64,000 nucleotides of DNA from NCBI GenBank assembly GCA_047605445.1, contig JASGFP010000004.1, positions 5,724 through 69,723 of the forward strand, given 5' to 3'. This DNA comes from JAJXWB01 sp047605445. GTDB taxonomy: Bacteria > Pseudomonadota > Alphaproteobacteria > Rhizobiales > Beijerinckiaceae. The notes below the pieces were generated by a model. The model had not been told where the DNA came from. It saw only the letters and a list, made by a program, of their open reading frames with translations, and did no database searches. The translations under genes were made by a program, and so were the position numbers. This document shows, in pieces, positions 27,758 through 36,173 of the stretch. Position 1 is the stretch's first letter; each line of letters starts with the position of its first letter.

Positions 27758-27855
27758 GATCGTCCTTTCGGTCTGTGCTGCGCGGGATTGCCTGTCGGAT
27801 CCGTTCCGCATCGTTTCGCTCGTCATCGCGTTCGCCGCCATTGCCTTCGTCGCCA

Positions 27856-28665
27856 TCACTTCGGCCTTGCGCTGGTGCTGACGCCGTAGCGAATAATCGT
27901 CAGCGACTTGTCGTCGGGTTTCGTATCGACCGGCTCCACCGGCTTGGCGTCTGCGACGGTGTCGAGAAGGCTGCGCAGCGCGAGGGACAACTGGCCGGTG
28001 CGTTGCGCCAGCGTAATCGTCTCTGTCTGTTTCGGATCGAGTTCGAGCGTCGCGTTCGAGCCGACGATCACCGTCTTGCCGTTCTCGGTCTGGACGTTCG
28101 GGCCGATCGCCAGAACCTTGACGTTGCGCAGCAGGGTCTCGGTCACGAAGGCGTCGGGCGAGCCGGCTTTGGCGGCCTCCTCGTCGCGATAGGTGCGCAG
28201 GATGTCGACGCGGTCGTTCGGCAGCACGAAGCCGCCCGCCGAAGTAGCGCCGCTCGCGTCGATATTGATGGCGATGGCCCGCTTGCCCTGGGCGACCAGC
28301 GTCGCCATCAGGCCGGCGGTCGGCCCGTTGACGAGGCGGTCCTTCCGCATCGGCTCCTCGGCCATGAAATTGCCGCGCACGATCCAGCCCTTCAGATCCT
28401 GAATTGCGTTGGGCTGCGCGCTCTTGCGAATGACGCCCTGGATCGGGCTGCTCTTCGGCCATGCCTGCCAGCGCATCATGGTTTCGTCGAGCGTCTTGCC
28501 GTAGTCGAGAGGCGAGGAGGCGACGAGCACATCGTCATTGTCGATGACCGGCGTCACCTGTTGAACGACCTGAACCTGCTGGGGCTGCTGGGAAGGCATG
28601 AGCAGGTAGGCCGCTACGCCTGCCGTCAACGCTACGCCCAAGACGGCGATCTGAGCTCTTTTCAT
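27856..28665 (-). CDS. cpaB: CpaB/RcpC, Flp pilus assembly protein with SAF domain
   Basis: A 269-residue protein with one N-terminal membrane segment (about residues 5-22) and a periplasmic part starting with a Gln-rich linker. An SAF-like domain (about 45-105) is followed by the RcpC/CpaB region with MATLVAQGKRAIAINIDASGA and the NDRVDILRTYRD motif. CpaB proteins support the secretin and pilus exit. The ATG at 28665 is chosen over a TTG three codons upstream. It is the first gene of the long minus-strand operon. A CtrA-like box lies 57-72 bases before the start codon. Confidence 0.92.
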   Translation of the reverse strand: MKRAQIAVLGVALTAGVAAYLLMPSQQPQQVQVVQQVTPVIDNDDVLVASSPLDYGKTLDETMMRWQAWPKSSPIQGVIRKSAQPNAIQDLKGWIVRGNFMAEEPMRKDRLVNGPTAGLMATLVAQGKRAIAINIDASGATSAGGFVLPNDRVDILRTYRDEEAAKAGSPDAFVTETLLRNVKVLAIGPNVQTENGKTVIVGSNATLELDPKQTETITLAQRTGQLSLALRSLLDTVADAKPVEPVDTKPDDKSLTIIRYGVSTSARPK

Positions 28666-28721
28666 TGTTGCCAAACCCGAAGCTGCGACCCATGTCGTTG
28701 CCTGGATTTGAGCAGTGAAAC

Positions 28722-28737
28722 GTCAAATTAAGGTTAA
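28722..28737 (-). promoter_or_regulatory. CtrA-like box upstream of cpaB
   Basis: On the minus strand the site reads TTAA-N7-TTGAC, one mismatch to TTAA-N7-TTAAC. It lies in the 132-base gap between cpaA and cpaB, where the promoter of the cpaB-tadC run is expected. Confidence 0.4.
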
Positions 28738-28797
28738 CCGATCCTATCCAATGCGACCGATATTAATCGTCTCGGCGACGATGACGCGGCGTGGCGG

Positions 28798-29304
28798 TCA
28801 GGAGGAACGCGCAGCGATCCAGAGAGCGGTTTCGGGGTAGACCATCAGGCCGGCGGCGGCGAGCGCAATGCCATAGGGTATGCCGCCGTTCTTTTCGCGC
28901 AGACGCGCAAGCCACGGCGTCTCGGAAAGGGGTCCGTCCATCGCCATGCGGCGGAGCTGCAGGATGGCGAGCGTCAGAACGCCGCCGAAAATCGATGCGA
29001 ACACGCCGTAGTTGGGAAGGAGCCCGAAGCCGAGCCAGAGCGCGGTCGCAGCGGCCAGCTTTGCATCGCCGCCGCCGATCCACCCGACATTGAACATGAT
29101 GAAACAGACGATCAACATCAGCACGGCTGCAAGCGCATGACCGCCGATGATCGACCATTGCATGCCCATGGCCGCCGCCAGGACGAAGAAGCTGACGACG
29201 AGCACCAGGGAGACGGCGTTCGGAATCTTCATCGTCAGCATGTCGGAAATCGCGGCAAACACCATCACGCCGGGGAAGATGGCGAGAATTGCGAAATCGA
29301 GCAT
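28798..29304 (-). CDS. cpaA: CpaA/TadV, prepilin peptidase
   Basis: A 168-residue polytopic membrane protease of the A24 family that cleaves Flp and TadE-type prepilins. The two catalytic aspartates are visible: Asp21 in AAISDMLTMKIPN and Asp80 in the GGGD motif (77-80). Five to six hydrophobic segments span the chain, and the N-terminal methylase domain of PilD-type enzymes is missing, as is normal for TadV. The ATG at 29304 is preceded by GGAG. It has its own upstream region with a CtrA-like box and a gap after the pilin terminator, so it may be transcribed separately from flp. Confidence 0.92.
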   Translation of the reverse strand: MLDFAILAIFPGVMVFAAISDMLTMKIPNAVSLVLVVSFFVLAAAMGMQWSIIGGHALAAVLMLIVCFIMFNVGWIGGGDAKLAAATALWLGFGLLPNYGVFASIFGGVLTLAILQLRRMAMDGPLSETPWLARLREKNGGIPYGIALAAAGLMVYPETALWIAARSS

Positions 29305-29354
29305 GCCTGGCTCCGTGAATTCAATAAGTGTCGTCGTACTTGTAATCGCGACGC

Positions 29355-29370
29355 GTTGACTCATTCTTAA
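29355..29370 (-). promoter_or_regulatory. CtrA-like box upstream of cpaA
   Basis: On the minus strand this reads TTAA-N7-TCAAC, one mismatch to the CtrA consensus. It lies 51-66 bases before the cpaA start codon and just downstream of the flp terminator. Confidence 0.4.
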
Positions 29371-29385
29371 CGAACGGACCAAGGC

Positions 29386-29419
29386 CAAAAAGAAAGCGGC
29401 CCCGGAAGCCGGGGCCGCT
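29386..29419 (-). terminator. Intrinsic terminator of the flp pilin gene
   Basis: A perfect 11-bp stem AGCGGCCCCGG / CCGGGGCCGCT with a 3-base loop lies 28 bases past the flp stop. On the minus strand it is followed by TTTCTTTTT, a good U-tract. It would separate abundant pilin mRNA from cpaA. Confidence 0.88.
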
Positions 29420-29446
29420 CGAGACTCTGTCCTGTCGGACGAGCGA

Positions 29447-29611
29447 CTAGGTCAGGTTGTTCGCGATGCCCGAGAACTTGGCCGACATGGTCGTGCCGAG
29501 CATGCGGACGGCGGAGATGACGGCGACGCCGATGAGGGCGGCGATCAGCGAGTATTCGATCGCCGTGGCGCCCGACTCGTCCTTCAGAAAGCGAGAGAAA
29601 ACGGTCTTCAT
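29447..29611 (-). CDS. flp: Flp/Fap-type pilin
   Basis: A 54-residue prepilin, the structural subunit of the Tad pilus. The short leader (1-14) ends in DESG, and the mature protein would start ATAIEYSLIAALIGVAVI, with Glu19 and Tyr20 forming the Flp motif. CpaA would cleave after Gly14. The ATG at 29611 has GGAG 6 bases upstream. A strong terminator follows at once, so it is probably made from its own message, as expected for the most abundant component. A CtrA-like box lies about 131-147 bases upstream. Only one flp copy is visible in the window. Confidence 0.93.
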   Translation of the reverse strand: MKTVFSRFLKDESGATAIEYSLIAALIGVAVISAVRMLGTTMSAKFSGIANNLT

Positions 29612-29963
29612 GATTGGCTCCAATATACGTTCCAGCACATTTGTGGCTCATCGCTGGAATGCCTTCGTTATAGTCGCCGACCGTTGCGAGACCGTTAATC
29701 CGAACGTCAGTTTGCCTCGGCCGGAATCTCCCGGCGTTCTTGGTTAAATTCGCTGTAATGGCATATGGCCGTTTTCACGCGTGCCGAGGCTGTCGAAAGC
29801 CGCCGCGCACGTTGCGGCATGGGCGCTGCGTCGCTGACGACCGGCGCCGCGTATATAGAAGAGCATATTTCCTCCAGGCGGTCGCGGCTTCTCGCCGGCC
29901 TTATGCTTTCGTTCACCTTTTCATGTTGTCTTAAGGATGCGGTTTGTCGCGCGGAGCACACGA
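29612..29963. other. Divergent regulatory region between flp and the plus-strand pilus genes
   Basis: This 352-base stretch has no credible gene. It holds a CtrA-like box at 29742-29758, an A+T-rich TATATA at about 29852-29857, and the upstream regions of both flp and the secretin N-domain gene. Short open frames here have no ribosome-binding site or recognisable product. Confidence 0.6.
29742..29758 (-). promoter_or_regulatory. CtrA-like box in the divergent pilus promoter region
   Basis: On the minus strand this reads TTAC-N7-TTAACC, one mismatch to TTAA-N7-TTAAC. It could serve flp on the minus strand, the plus-strand unit starting at 29964, or both. Confidence 0.42.
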
Positions 29964-30434
29964 ATGTCGAGGTCTGTCCGGATGCCTTTGCGCGCCCTTG
30001 CGGGAGGTCTGGCCCTTGCGATCCTGGGTTCGGTCGCTGCTTTGGCGGACGCCGGGGGCATTGTCGTCTCGCTCGACCGCGCACGAATCGTCAAGGTCCC
30101 GAACGGCACGCAGACGCTGATCATCGGCAATCCACTCGTCGCGGATGTGACGATGCTGAAGGGCAACGGCTCGATGGTCGTCAGCGGCCGCAGCTTCGGC
30201 ACCACCAATCTCATTTCGCTCGATTCGTCGGGCAACGCGATCGACGAAACGACCATCAAGGTTATTCCCGGCACCCAATCGCTTGTCGTGCTGCGCGGCG
30301 CAGCGCAGGAATCCTATTCCTGCAATCCGCGCTGCTCGCCGACGATCGCGCTGGGCGACGACGCCAAATACATGGCGGACGGCATCGGCAACGTGAAGAC
30401 GCGAACCGGCGCCGCGTTGACTGGCGGCAAGTAG
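29964..30434 (+). CDS. Free-standing secretin N-terminal pilus domain protein
   Basis: A 156-residue exported protein with a signal peptide (about 1-30) and one domain of the kind found at the N-terminus of CpaC (pilus assembly N-terminal domain). IVVSLDRARIVKVPNGTQTL parallels the matching part of CpaC. The C-terminal part has a Cys120-Asn-Pro-Arg-Cys124 pair that could form a disulfide. It has no secretin barrel. The ATG at 29964 has GGAG 7 bases upstream; an ATG at 29937 has its purine run too close. It leads a plus-strand unit with tadE and a TadG-like gene. It probably assists the pilus channel in the periplasm, which is inference. Confidence 0.8.
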   Translation: MSRSVRMPLRALAGGLALAILGSVAALADAGGIVVSLDRARIVKVPNGTQTLIIGNPLVADVTMLKGNGSMVVSGRSFGTTNLISLDSSGNAIDETTIKVIPGTQSLVVLRGAAQESYSCNPRCSPTIALGDDAKYMADGIGNVKTRTGAALTGGK

Positions 30435-30522
30435 CCGCTCGCAAGCTGTTTCCACGCTCTCTTAACGTTTTGGGTGTCTTCTGACAGAGGGCGAATCTCG
30501 CCCCGCGTCGGAGCCGTGTCGT

Positions 30523-31077
30523 ATGATAGTCAGCCGTCTTCTCGTTGTTCTCGGCAGGAGAGCGCTGGCCGCCCGAAACCGCGGCAAAGACTTCGCGGAA
30601 GACGCGCAGGGCGCGACCGCAGTCGAATTCGCGATCGTTTCCATCCCCTTCTTCATGATCCTGTGCGCGATCTTCGAAGCCGCTTTTCTGCTGTTCAATC
30701 AGAGCAATCTGGAAAACGCGACCTACGAGGCCTCCCGCCAGCTTCTCACCGGCCAAATCCAGTCGAACGGACAATCGAACTCGCAGCAGCTCACCACCTT
30801 CACCAATCTGGTTTGCAACAAGCTCTGGAGCAATTTCGCCTGCGGCAACGTCAAGGTCGACGTGCGCTCCGCCAGCGACTACACGGGCAGCTTCGACACG
30901 ACCAAAACGATCTGCGGGAACGGCCAGACCGCGAGTTATACGCCGGGTTCCTCCGGCGACGTCATCGTCGTTCGCGTTTGTTATCCCTATCCGCTTTATT
31001 TCAATCGGTTCAGCGGATTTAGCAGTTCGACCGTGACTCTCATGGCGACGACCGTTTTCAAGTCGGAGAATTATTGA
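30523..31077 (+). CDS. tadE: TadE-like minor pseudopilin
   Basis: A 184-residue protein with a prepilin-like N-terminus: a basic leader (1-30), then GATAVEFAIVSIPFFMILCAIFEAAF (about 30-56), the TadE hydrophobic segment with the conserved Glu. The periplasmic part is Ser- and Thr-rich and contains several cysteines (in NLVCNKLW, FACGN, TICGN, VRVCYPYP) that could form disulfides. TadE proteins are processed by the TadV/CpaA peptidase and support pilus assembly. It overlaps the next gene by one base (TGATG). GGAG lies about 10 bases before the ATG. Confidence 0.88.
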   Translation: MIVSRLLVVLGRRALAARNRGKDFAEDAQGATAVEFAIVSIPFFMILCAIFEAAFLLFNQSNLENATYEASRQLLTGQIQSNGQSNSQQLTTFTNLVCNKLWSNFACGNVKVDVRSASDYTGSFDTTKTICGNGQTASYTPGSSGDVIVVRVCYPYPLYFNRFSGFSSSTVTLMATTVFKSENY

Positions 31078-31841
31078 TGGCCGAGTCCTCGCATCATCGC
31101 TGGCTGCGGAAACTGCCGGCGCGCTGGCGCGACGATCGCGGCGTTGCGGCCGTGGAATTTGCGATCATCCTGCCGGTCATGCTCGGCCTCTATCTGTCGA
31201 CCGCCATAACCACCAAGGCCTATATGGCCACGCGAAAAGTGGCGCTGGTCGCACGCGCTCTGGCGGATATAGCTTCGCGGCAGACCGCTGCGACGGGAAA
31301 CCCGACTGTCAGCGATACGGACATGACCAACTTCTTCGCCGCCGCGGCGACGATCATGGCGCCCTATTCATCCTCGACATTGAAGATGACGCTGTCGCGC
31401 ATCGATGTCATCCAGGATAGCTCCAGCAATCTGTGGGCTTTCACTAACTGGTCCGTCATCAACAACGGCGGCGTGGCGCGGCCCTGCAACGGCACGAATT
31501 CGGGCTTCGTCTACGCTCGGGCCAACTGGGCGACGAATTCGACCACCTATCCGCTCCTGACCGGCGACGTCGGCGTGACGACGTCCGGCTACCAGAGATA
31601 TCTGCCGCCGGAATATACGCAGGCCGGCGCGCCGACAGGCTTCCTGATCGTCGCCGACGTCGCCTACACCTACAGCCCCGGCTTCAGCTTCAAAATCTTC
31701 AACTGGTCGAACCTGACGTCGATCAATACCGGCTGGACGCAGGCATTCTGGTCGCGCACGGGCCTCCCGATCATCGGGTCGAGCCTCTCAACCAACGCGA
31801 CCGTCTGCACGCAGAATAATCCGAGCAACCGGACGTCTTGA
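31077..31841 (+). CDS. TadE/TadG-like pilus protein, short form
   Basis: A 254-residue protein with the same N-terminal pattern as TadE: basic leader, then DDRGVAAVEFAIILPVMLGLYL (about 19-40). The rest is a periplasmic domain rich in Ser, Thr, Asn and aromatic residues, with two cysteines (RPCNGTN and TVCTQNN). Full-size TadG proteins usually add a von Willebrand factor-like domain, which is absent here, so it may be closer to TadF. The start overlaps the tadE stop (TGATG) with GGAG upstream, so translation is coupled. It ends the plus-strand pilus unit. Confidence 0.82.
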   Translation: MAESSHHRWLRKLPARWRDDRGVAAVEFAIILPVMLGLYLSTAITTKAYMATRKVALVARALADIASRQTAATGNPTVSDTDMTNFFAAAATIMAPYSSSTLKMTLSRIDVIQDSSSNLWAFTNWSVINNGGVARPCNGTNSGFVYARANWATNSTTYPLLTGDVGVTTSGYQRYLPPEYTQAGAPTGFLIVADVAYTYSPGFSFKIFNWSNLTSINTGWTQAFWSRTGLPIIGSSLSTNATVCTQNNPSNRTS

Positions 31842-31877
31842 GCGCGAAGGACGGCGGCGCAGGCGCCGCCGTTCGTC

Positions 31878-33377
31878 TCATATCGTCTGATTGTAGGCGC
31901 CTACTTCCGGGCTCTCGCGCAGAACGCCGTCGACCGCCGCGAACATCGCGCGCAGATTGGCCTCCGACGCCGGGCTCTCCACGACGACGACCAACTCGGG
32001 CTTGTTGGAAGACGCGCGCACCAGACCCCAGGTGCCGTCCTCCACCGTCACACGTATGCCGTTGACGGTGACGAGATCGCGAATCTTCTGGCCGATCAGC
32101 GTCTCGCCCTTCGCCTGCATGTCCTGGAAGCGCTGAGTCACGCGCTCGACGACGCCATACTTCTTCTCGTCGTCGCAATGCGGCGACATGGTCGGCGAGC
32201 CCCAGGTCTTCGGCAGATCGGCATAGAGATCGGCCATCGACTTATCCGGATTGCGGTCGAGCATTTCCAGCACATGCACGCCCGTCAGCAGACCGTCGTC
32301 ATAGCCGCGTCCCACTGGCGCGTTGAAGAAGAAATGGCCTGACTTCTCGAAGCCCGCGAGCGCCTTGAGATCGGTCACGCGGCGCTTGATGTAGGAATGG
32401 CCGGTCTTCCAGTAATCCGTCTTTGCCCCGGTCGCGAGCAGCTGCGCGTCGGTGGCGTAGAGGCCGGTCGATTTCACGTCCACGACGAAGGTCGAGTTCG
32501 GATGGAGCTTGCCGAGATCGCGCGCCAGCATCACGCCGATCTTGTCGGCGAAAATCTCGTCGCCGTTGTTGTCCACCACGCCGCACCGGTCGCCGTCGCC
32601 GTCGAAGCCGAGCGCGACGTCGGCGCCGGTCTCCTTCACCTTTGCCGCCATGGCATGGAGCATTTCCATGTCTTCGGGGTTCGGATTGTATTTCGGGAAA
32701 TTCCAGTCGAGTTCGACATCCATCGGGATAACCTCGACGCCGAGCCGCTCCAGCAGTTTCGGCGCGAAGGCGCCGGCCGTGCCGTTGCCGCAGGCCGCGA
32801 CCACTTTCAGCTTGCGTTTGATTTTCGGCCGGTCGGCGAGGTCGGCGAGATAGATCTCCGGGAAATTCTCGATGAATTCGTAGCCGCCGCCGCTGGCGTA
32901 GCGGAACCTGCCCTCGAGCACGATGTCGCGCAGCCGGCCCATCTCGTCGGGTCCGAAGGTGACGGGGCGCTGCGCCCCCATCTTCACGCCGGTCCAGCCA
33001 TTGTCGTTGTGCGAGGCGGTCACCATCGCCACCGCCGGCGTATCCAGCGCGAATTGCGCGAAATAGGCCATGGGCGAAAGCGCGAGGCCGATGTCCTTCA
33101 CCTTCACGCCCGCCGCCATCAGGCCGGTCACCATCGCGTATTTGATCGAGGCGGAATAAGAGCGGAAATCGTGGCCGGTCGCCAGTTCCGGTTTCACGCC
33201 CATCTCGTGCAGCAGGGTGCCGAGGCCCAGGCCCAGCGCCTGCACCCCCATCAGGTTGATCTCTTTCTCGAACAGCCAGCGCGCATCGTATTCGCGAAAG
33301 CCCGTCGGCTTCACCATCGGCGCGGATTCGTAGGCGTAGGTGTTGGTCTTCAAGAACGGCGACGGCTTGGGAAACAT
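31878..33377 (-). CDS. manB: Phosphomannomutase/phosphoglucomutase
   Basis: A 499-residue alpha-D-phosphohexomutase that moves the phosphate of mannose or glucose between C6 and C1, feeding sugar-nucleotide synthesis for polysaccharide and lipopolysaccharide. The phospho-serine loop TASHNDNGWTG holds Ser122, the magnesium loop is DGDGDR (259-264), and the sugar-binding GFEKSGHFFF and the C-terminal phosphate-binding RASSNKPELV are present. The ATG at 33377 opens a typical N-terminus; the longer open frame upstream overlaps hrpB and is not real. It is convergent with the pilus unit. Substrate preference cannot be read from sequence. Confidence 0.92.
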   Translation of the reverse strand: MFPKPSPFLKTNTYAYESAPMVKPTGFREYDARWLFEKEINLMGVQALGLGLGTLLHEMGVKPELATGHDFRSYSASIKYAMVTGLMAAGVKVKDIGLALSPMAYFAQFALDTPAVAMVTASHNDNGWTGVKMGAQRPVTFGPDEMGRLRDIVLEGRFRYASGGGYEFIENFPEIYLADLADRPKIKRKLKVVAACGNGTAGAFAPKLLERLGVEVIPMDVELDWNFPKYNPNPEDMEMLHAMAAKVKETGADVALGFDGDGDRCGVVDNNGDEIFADKIGVMLARDLGKLHPNSTFVVDVKSTGLYATDAQLLATGAKTDYWKTGHSYIKRRVTDLKALAGFEKSGHFFFNAPVGRGYDDGLLTGVHVLEMLDRNPDKSMADLYADLPKTWGSPTMSPHCDDEKKYGVVERVTQRFQDMQAKGETLIGQKIRDLVTVNGIRVTVEDGTWGLVRASSNKPELVVVVESPASEANLRAMFAAVDGVLRESPEVGAYNQTI

Positions 33378-33481
33378 GCTCGGCTCTGTGCTGGACGGAC
33401 GGGAAGGAAATTCGACGGGGCGGCGCAGACGCGCCGCAGCGGCCGCACCATAATTGTCTCGCCTGAAAAAGTCGTCACCGC

Positions 33482-35977
33482 CTAGGTCCCGCGCGGCTTT
33501 GCCCGGGTCGTCGGCGCGGCGGTGGCCGGATCGTCGGGCCAGACGTGCCTGGGGTAACGGCCCTTCATGTCCTTCTTGACGTCGCTCCACGCGCCGGCCC
33601 AGAAGCGCGGCAGGTCGCCGGTCGTCTGGATCGGGCGATGGGCGGGCGAAAGCAGGTGGAAGACCGGTTTGACCCGCCCGCCGGCCAGCGCCGGATGGCT
33701 TTTCAACCCATAGAGTTCCTGCACCCGCACATGGATCGCGGGGCCGCCCTCGGCCTCGTAGTCGATGGCGATGCGCGAGCCGGCCGGCGTCTCGAAATGC
33801 GTCGGCGCCTCGGCGTCGAGCCTGTGGCGCAGGTCCCACGGGACGAGCGCGTCCAGCGCCTCGGACAGATTCGATTCCGAAACATCGGACAGTCCGCGCG
33901 CGCGCTCGATGAACGGCGCAAGCCAGTCCGACGCAGACGCGGCCAGCGCGGCGTCGGAAAGGTCAGGCCATTCCTCACCTTCGGCCTTGCGCAGGAAGGC
34001 AATGCGCGCCCGCGTCTGCTGCAGGCGGGGGCTCCAGGGCAGCCGATCGACGCCCAGGCCCCCAAGCGCTTCGGCCAGCGCCCGCGCCGTCTCTGGCCCG
34101 GGTTCGAGCGGCAGGTTGCGGGCTTCCAGCGTCAACGCGCCCAGCCTGCGCGTTTCACGGGCGCGCAGCGTCGAACGCTCCTTGTCGAACGTGATTTCGC
34201 GGCGCCTCTCGATCCGGTCGGCGAACAGGCTTTCGATTTCGACAAGCTCGATTCGCGTTGCGGCGAGGATGCGCGACTGCGCCGCGCGGCCAGTCGCCTC
34301 CGCTACCGCCAGAAAATCGGCGCCGGCCAGCCTGTCGTGCGGCTCGACGGCGGCCGCGCGGCCGTTGGCCATCAGAAACTCGCCGGGCTTGCCGCGACGC
34401 TGCGCGACCCGCTCGGGAAAAGCCAGCGCGACAAGCGCGCCCGTGGAAAGGTCTTCCCCGGCGACGATTCCTGCTTCCAGCCGCGCCGGCCGGGCTTGCG
34501 GCTGCGCCGCCTTGGCCCAGCCGCGCGCCATTCCGCGCGCCGCCTCCGCCCGCTGGCCTCTCTCGCGCCGGAATCGATCGAGCCGGTCTTCCAGATCGGA
34601 CGACGGTCCGCCGAGCCCGCGCTCGGACAGGAGCACGGCGACTTCGCTCGCCTCGAGGCCCGCGCCGGCGCGGGCGGCGTCGACGACCATCCGGGCGAGG
34701 CGCGGCGGCAGCGGCAGGTCGCGGATCGCCCGCCCCTCATCCGTGATCGCCCCGTCTGCATCGAGCGCGCCGAGCGATTGCAGGAGCTTGATGGCCTCGC
34801 TCCAAGCCGGCGCCGGCGGCGGATCGAGAAACGCGAGCCCGGTCCTCTCCCGCACCCCCCAGAATGCGAGGTCGAGCGCAACGCCGGCGAGGTCCGCGCT
34901 CAGGATTTCCGGCTGCGCGTAGGCGGGAAGCGCGCCGGTCGCGGCCTCCTCCCACAGGCGATAGCAGACCCCGGGTTCCGTGCGGCCGGCGCGGCCGCGT
35001 CGCTGGTCGATCGAGGCGCGGGCTGCGCGCACGGTCTCCAGCCGTGTGAGGCCAAGGTCGGGCTCGTAGCGGGGAATACGGGCAAGGCCGCTGTCGACGA
35101 CGACGCGCACGCCCTCGATGGTGAGCGAGGTTTCGGCGACGGACGTCGCCAGAACAATCTTTCGCGTTCCCGGTCTTGCGGGCAGCACTGCGCGATCCTG
35201 CTCGCGCCGGTCGAGCGCGCCATAGAGCGGCGCCACAAGGACGTTCGGATCGCGGATGCGCTCGGCAAGATCGCGAGCGACCCGTTCGATTTCGCCCTGT
35301 CCGGGCAGGAAGGCCAGGATCGAGCCCGTCTCCGATTCCAGCGCGCGCAGGATCGCCCGCGTCATCGCCGGTTCGATCCGCTCGCCAGGATCGCGTCCGA
35401 GATAGACCGTCTCGACCGGATAGGCGCGGCCCTGGCTCTCGATGACCGGCGCGTCGCGCATCAGCCCCGCGACCCTGGCCCCATCCAGCGTCGCCGACAT
35501 CGCGAGAAGCCGCAGATCGTCCCGCAATCCTGCCTGCGCATCCAGCGCCAGCGCGAGCCCGAGATCGGCGTCGAGCGAACGTTCGTGAAACTCGTCGAAC
35601 AGGACCGCGGCGACGTCCTCCAGCGCCGGATCGTCCAGAATCATGCGCGTGAAAACGCCCTCGGTGACGACGAGAATACGTGTGCGCGGCGATACGCGCG
35701 ATTCCATGCGGATGCGCAGGCCGATTGTCTCGCCGACTTTCTCGCCGAGCGTATCCGCCATGCGTTGCGCCGCCGCGCGCGCGGCCAGTCGGCGCGGTTC
35801 GAGCAGCACGATGCGTTTTCCCGTCGCCCACGGCTCGTCCAGCAGCGCAAGCGGCGCGCGCGTCGTCTTGCCTGCGCCCGGCGGCGCGACAAGGACGAGG
35901 CTTGACCGTGCTGCGAGACTTTCGCGCACCGATCCGAGAACGTCGTCGATCGGCAGGCTGTCGGGAAACGAAAGCAT
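33482..35977 (-). CDS. hrpB: ATP-dependent helicase HrpB
   Basis: An 831-residue DEAH-type RNA helicase of the HrpB subfamily. Motif I is APPGAGKTT (31-39), motif II is DEFH (128-131) instead of DEAH, motif III is SAT in LLAMSATLDG, and motif VI is QRRGRAGRTEPG. The helicase-associated domains and the HrpB-specific C-terminal domain (ending near PVFHLLSPAHRPIQTTGDL) are complete. The biological role of HrpB in most bacteria is not well defined; RNA processing is likely. The ATG at 35977 opens the typical N-terminus LPIDDVLGSV. It is divergent from kup. Confidence 0.95.
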   Translation of the reverse strand: MLSFPDSLPIDDVLGSVRESLAARSSLVLVAPPGAGKTTRAPLALLDEPWATGKRIVLLEPRRLAARAAAQRMADTLGEKVGETIGLRIRMESRVSPRTRILVVTEGVFTRMILDDPALEDVAAVLFDEFHERSLDADLGLALALDAQAGLRDDLRLLAMSATLDGARVAGLMRDAPVIESQGRAYPVETVYLGRDPGERIEPAMTRAILRALESETGSILAFLPGQGEIERVARDLAERIRDPNVLVAPLYGALDRREQDRAVLPARPGTRKIVLATSVAETSLTIEGVRVVVDSGLARIPRYEPDLGLTRLETVRAARASIDQRRGRAGRTEPGVCYRLWEEAATGALPAYAQPEILSADLAGVALDLAFWGVRERTGLAFLDPPPAPAWSEAIKLLQSLGALDADGAITDEGRAIRDLPLPPRLARMVVDAARAGAGLEASEVAVLLSERGLGGPSSDLEDRLDRFRRERGQRAEAARGMARGWAKAAQPQARPARLEAGIVAGEDLSTGALVALAFPERVAQRRGKPGEFLMANGRAAAVEPHDRLAGADFLAVAEATGRAAQSRILAATRIELVEIESLFADRIERRREITFDKERSTLRARETRRLGALTLEARNLPLEPGPETARALAEALGGLGVDRLPWSPRLQQTRARIAFLRKAEGEEWPDLSDAALAASASDWLAPFIERARGLSDVSESNLSEALDALVPWDLRHRLDAEAPTHFETPAGSRIAIDYEAEGGPAIHVRVQELYGLKSHPALAGGRVKPVFHLLSPAHRPIQTTGDLPRFWAGAWSDVKKDMKGRYPRHVWPDDPATAAPTTRAKPRGT

Positions 35978-36129
35978 GAGCGTTTCTTGGCAGGAACAAC
36001 CCGCAACCGCAACGCTGCCGCCGCGTTTGTCTTTCGCATTGCGTCGCCAATCCAGGATGGCGGATCGCGGGTTGCGCGGCTAACGATTGGGACTTTTCTG
36101 TGATAGGGAAACAGCGTATATCGCCGCGC

Positions 36130-36163
36130 CCGCCGGTTGCAGCCGGCGGTGGGGCTTCTCCCC
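36130..36163 (+). other. Two tandem hairpins in the kup leader
   Basis: CCGCCGG / CCGGCGG (36130-36136, 36143-36149) and GGGG / CCCC (36151-36154, 36160-36163) lie directly upstream of the kup start codon at 36174. No T-run follows. They may affect translation initiation. Confidence 0.3.
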
Positions 36164-36173
36164 GAGCTAGCGA

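Noticed and set aside
26294..28462. A longer secretin frame reaching into cpaB
   Set aside because: The extension is the antiphase reading of cpaB; the signal peptide starts at the ATG at 27757, which has AAGGA.
29740..29934. A 64-codon open frame upstream of the secretin N-domain gene
   Set aside because: It starts at a GTG without a ribosome-binding site, lies in a regulatory region, and its Arg- and Cys-rich product matches nothing known.
33545..35905. A 786-codon open frame on the plus strand
   Set aside because: Antisense to the well-supported hrpB gene, with Arg/Asp/Gln-rich sequence and no family match.
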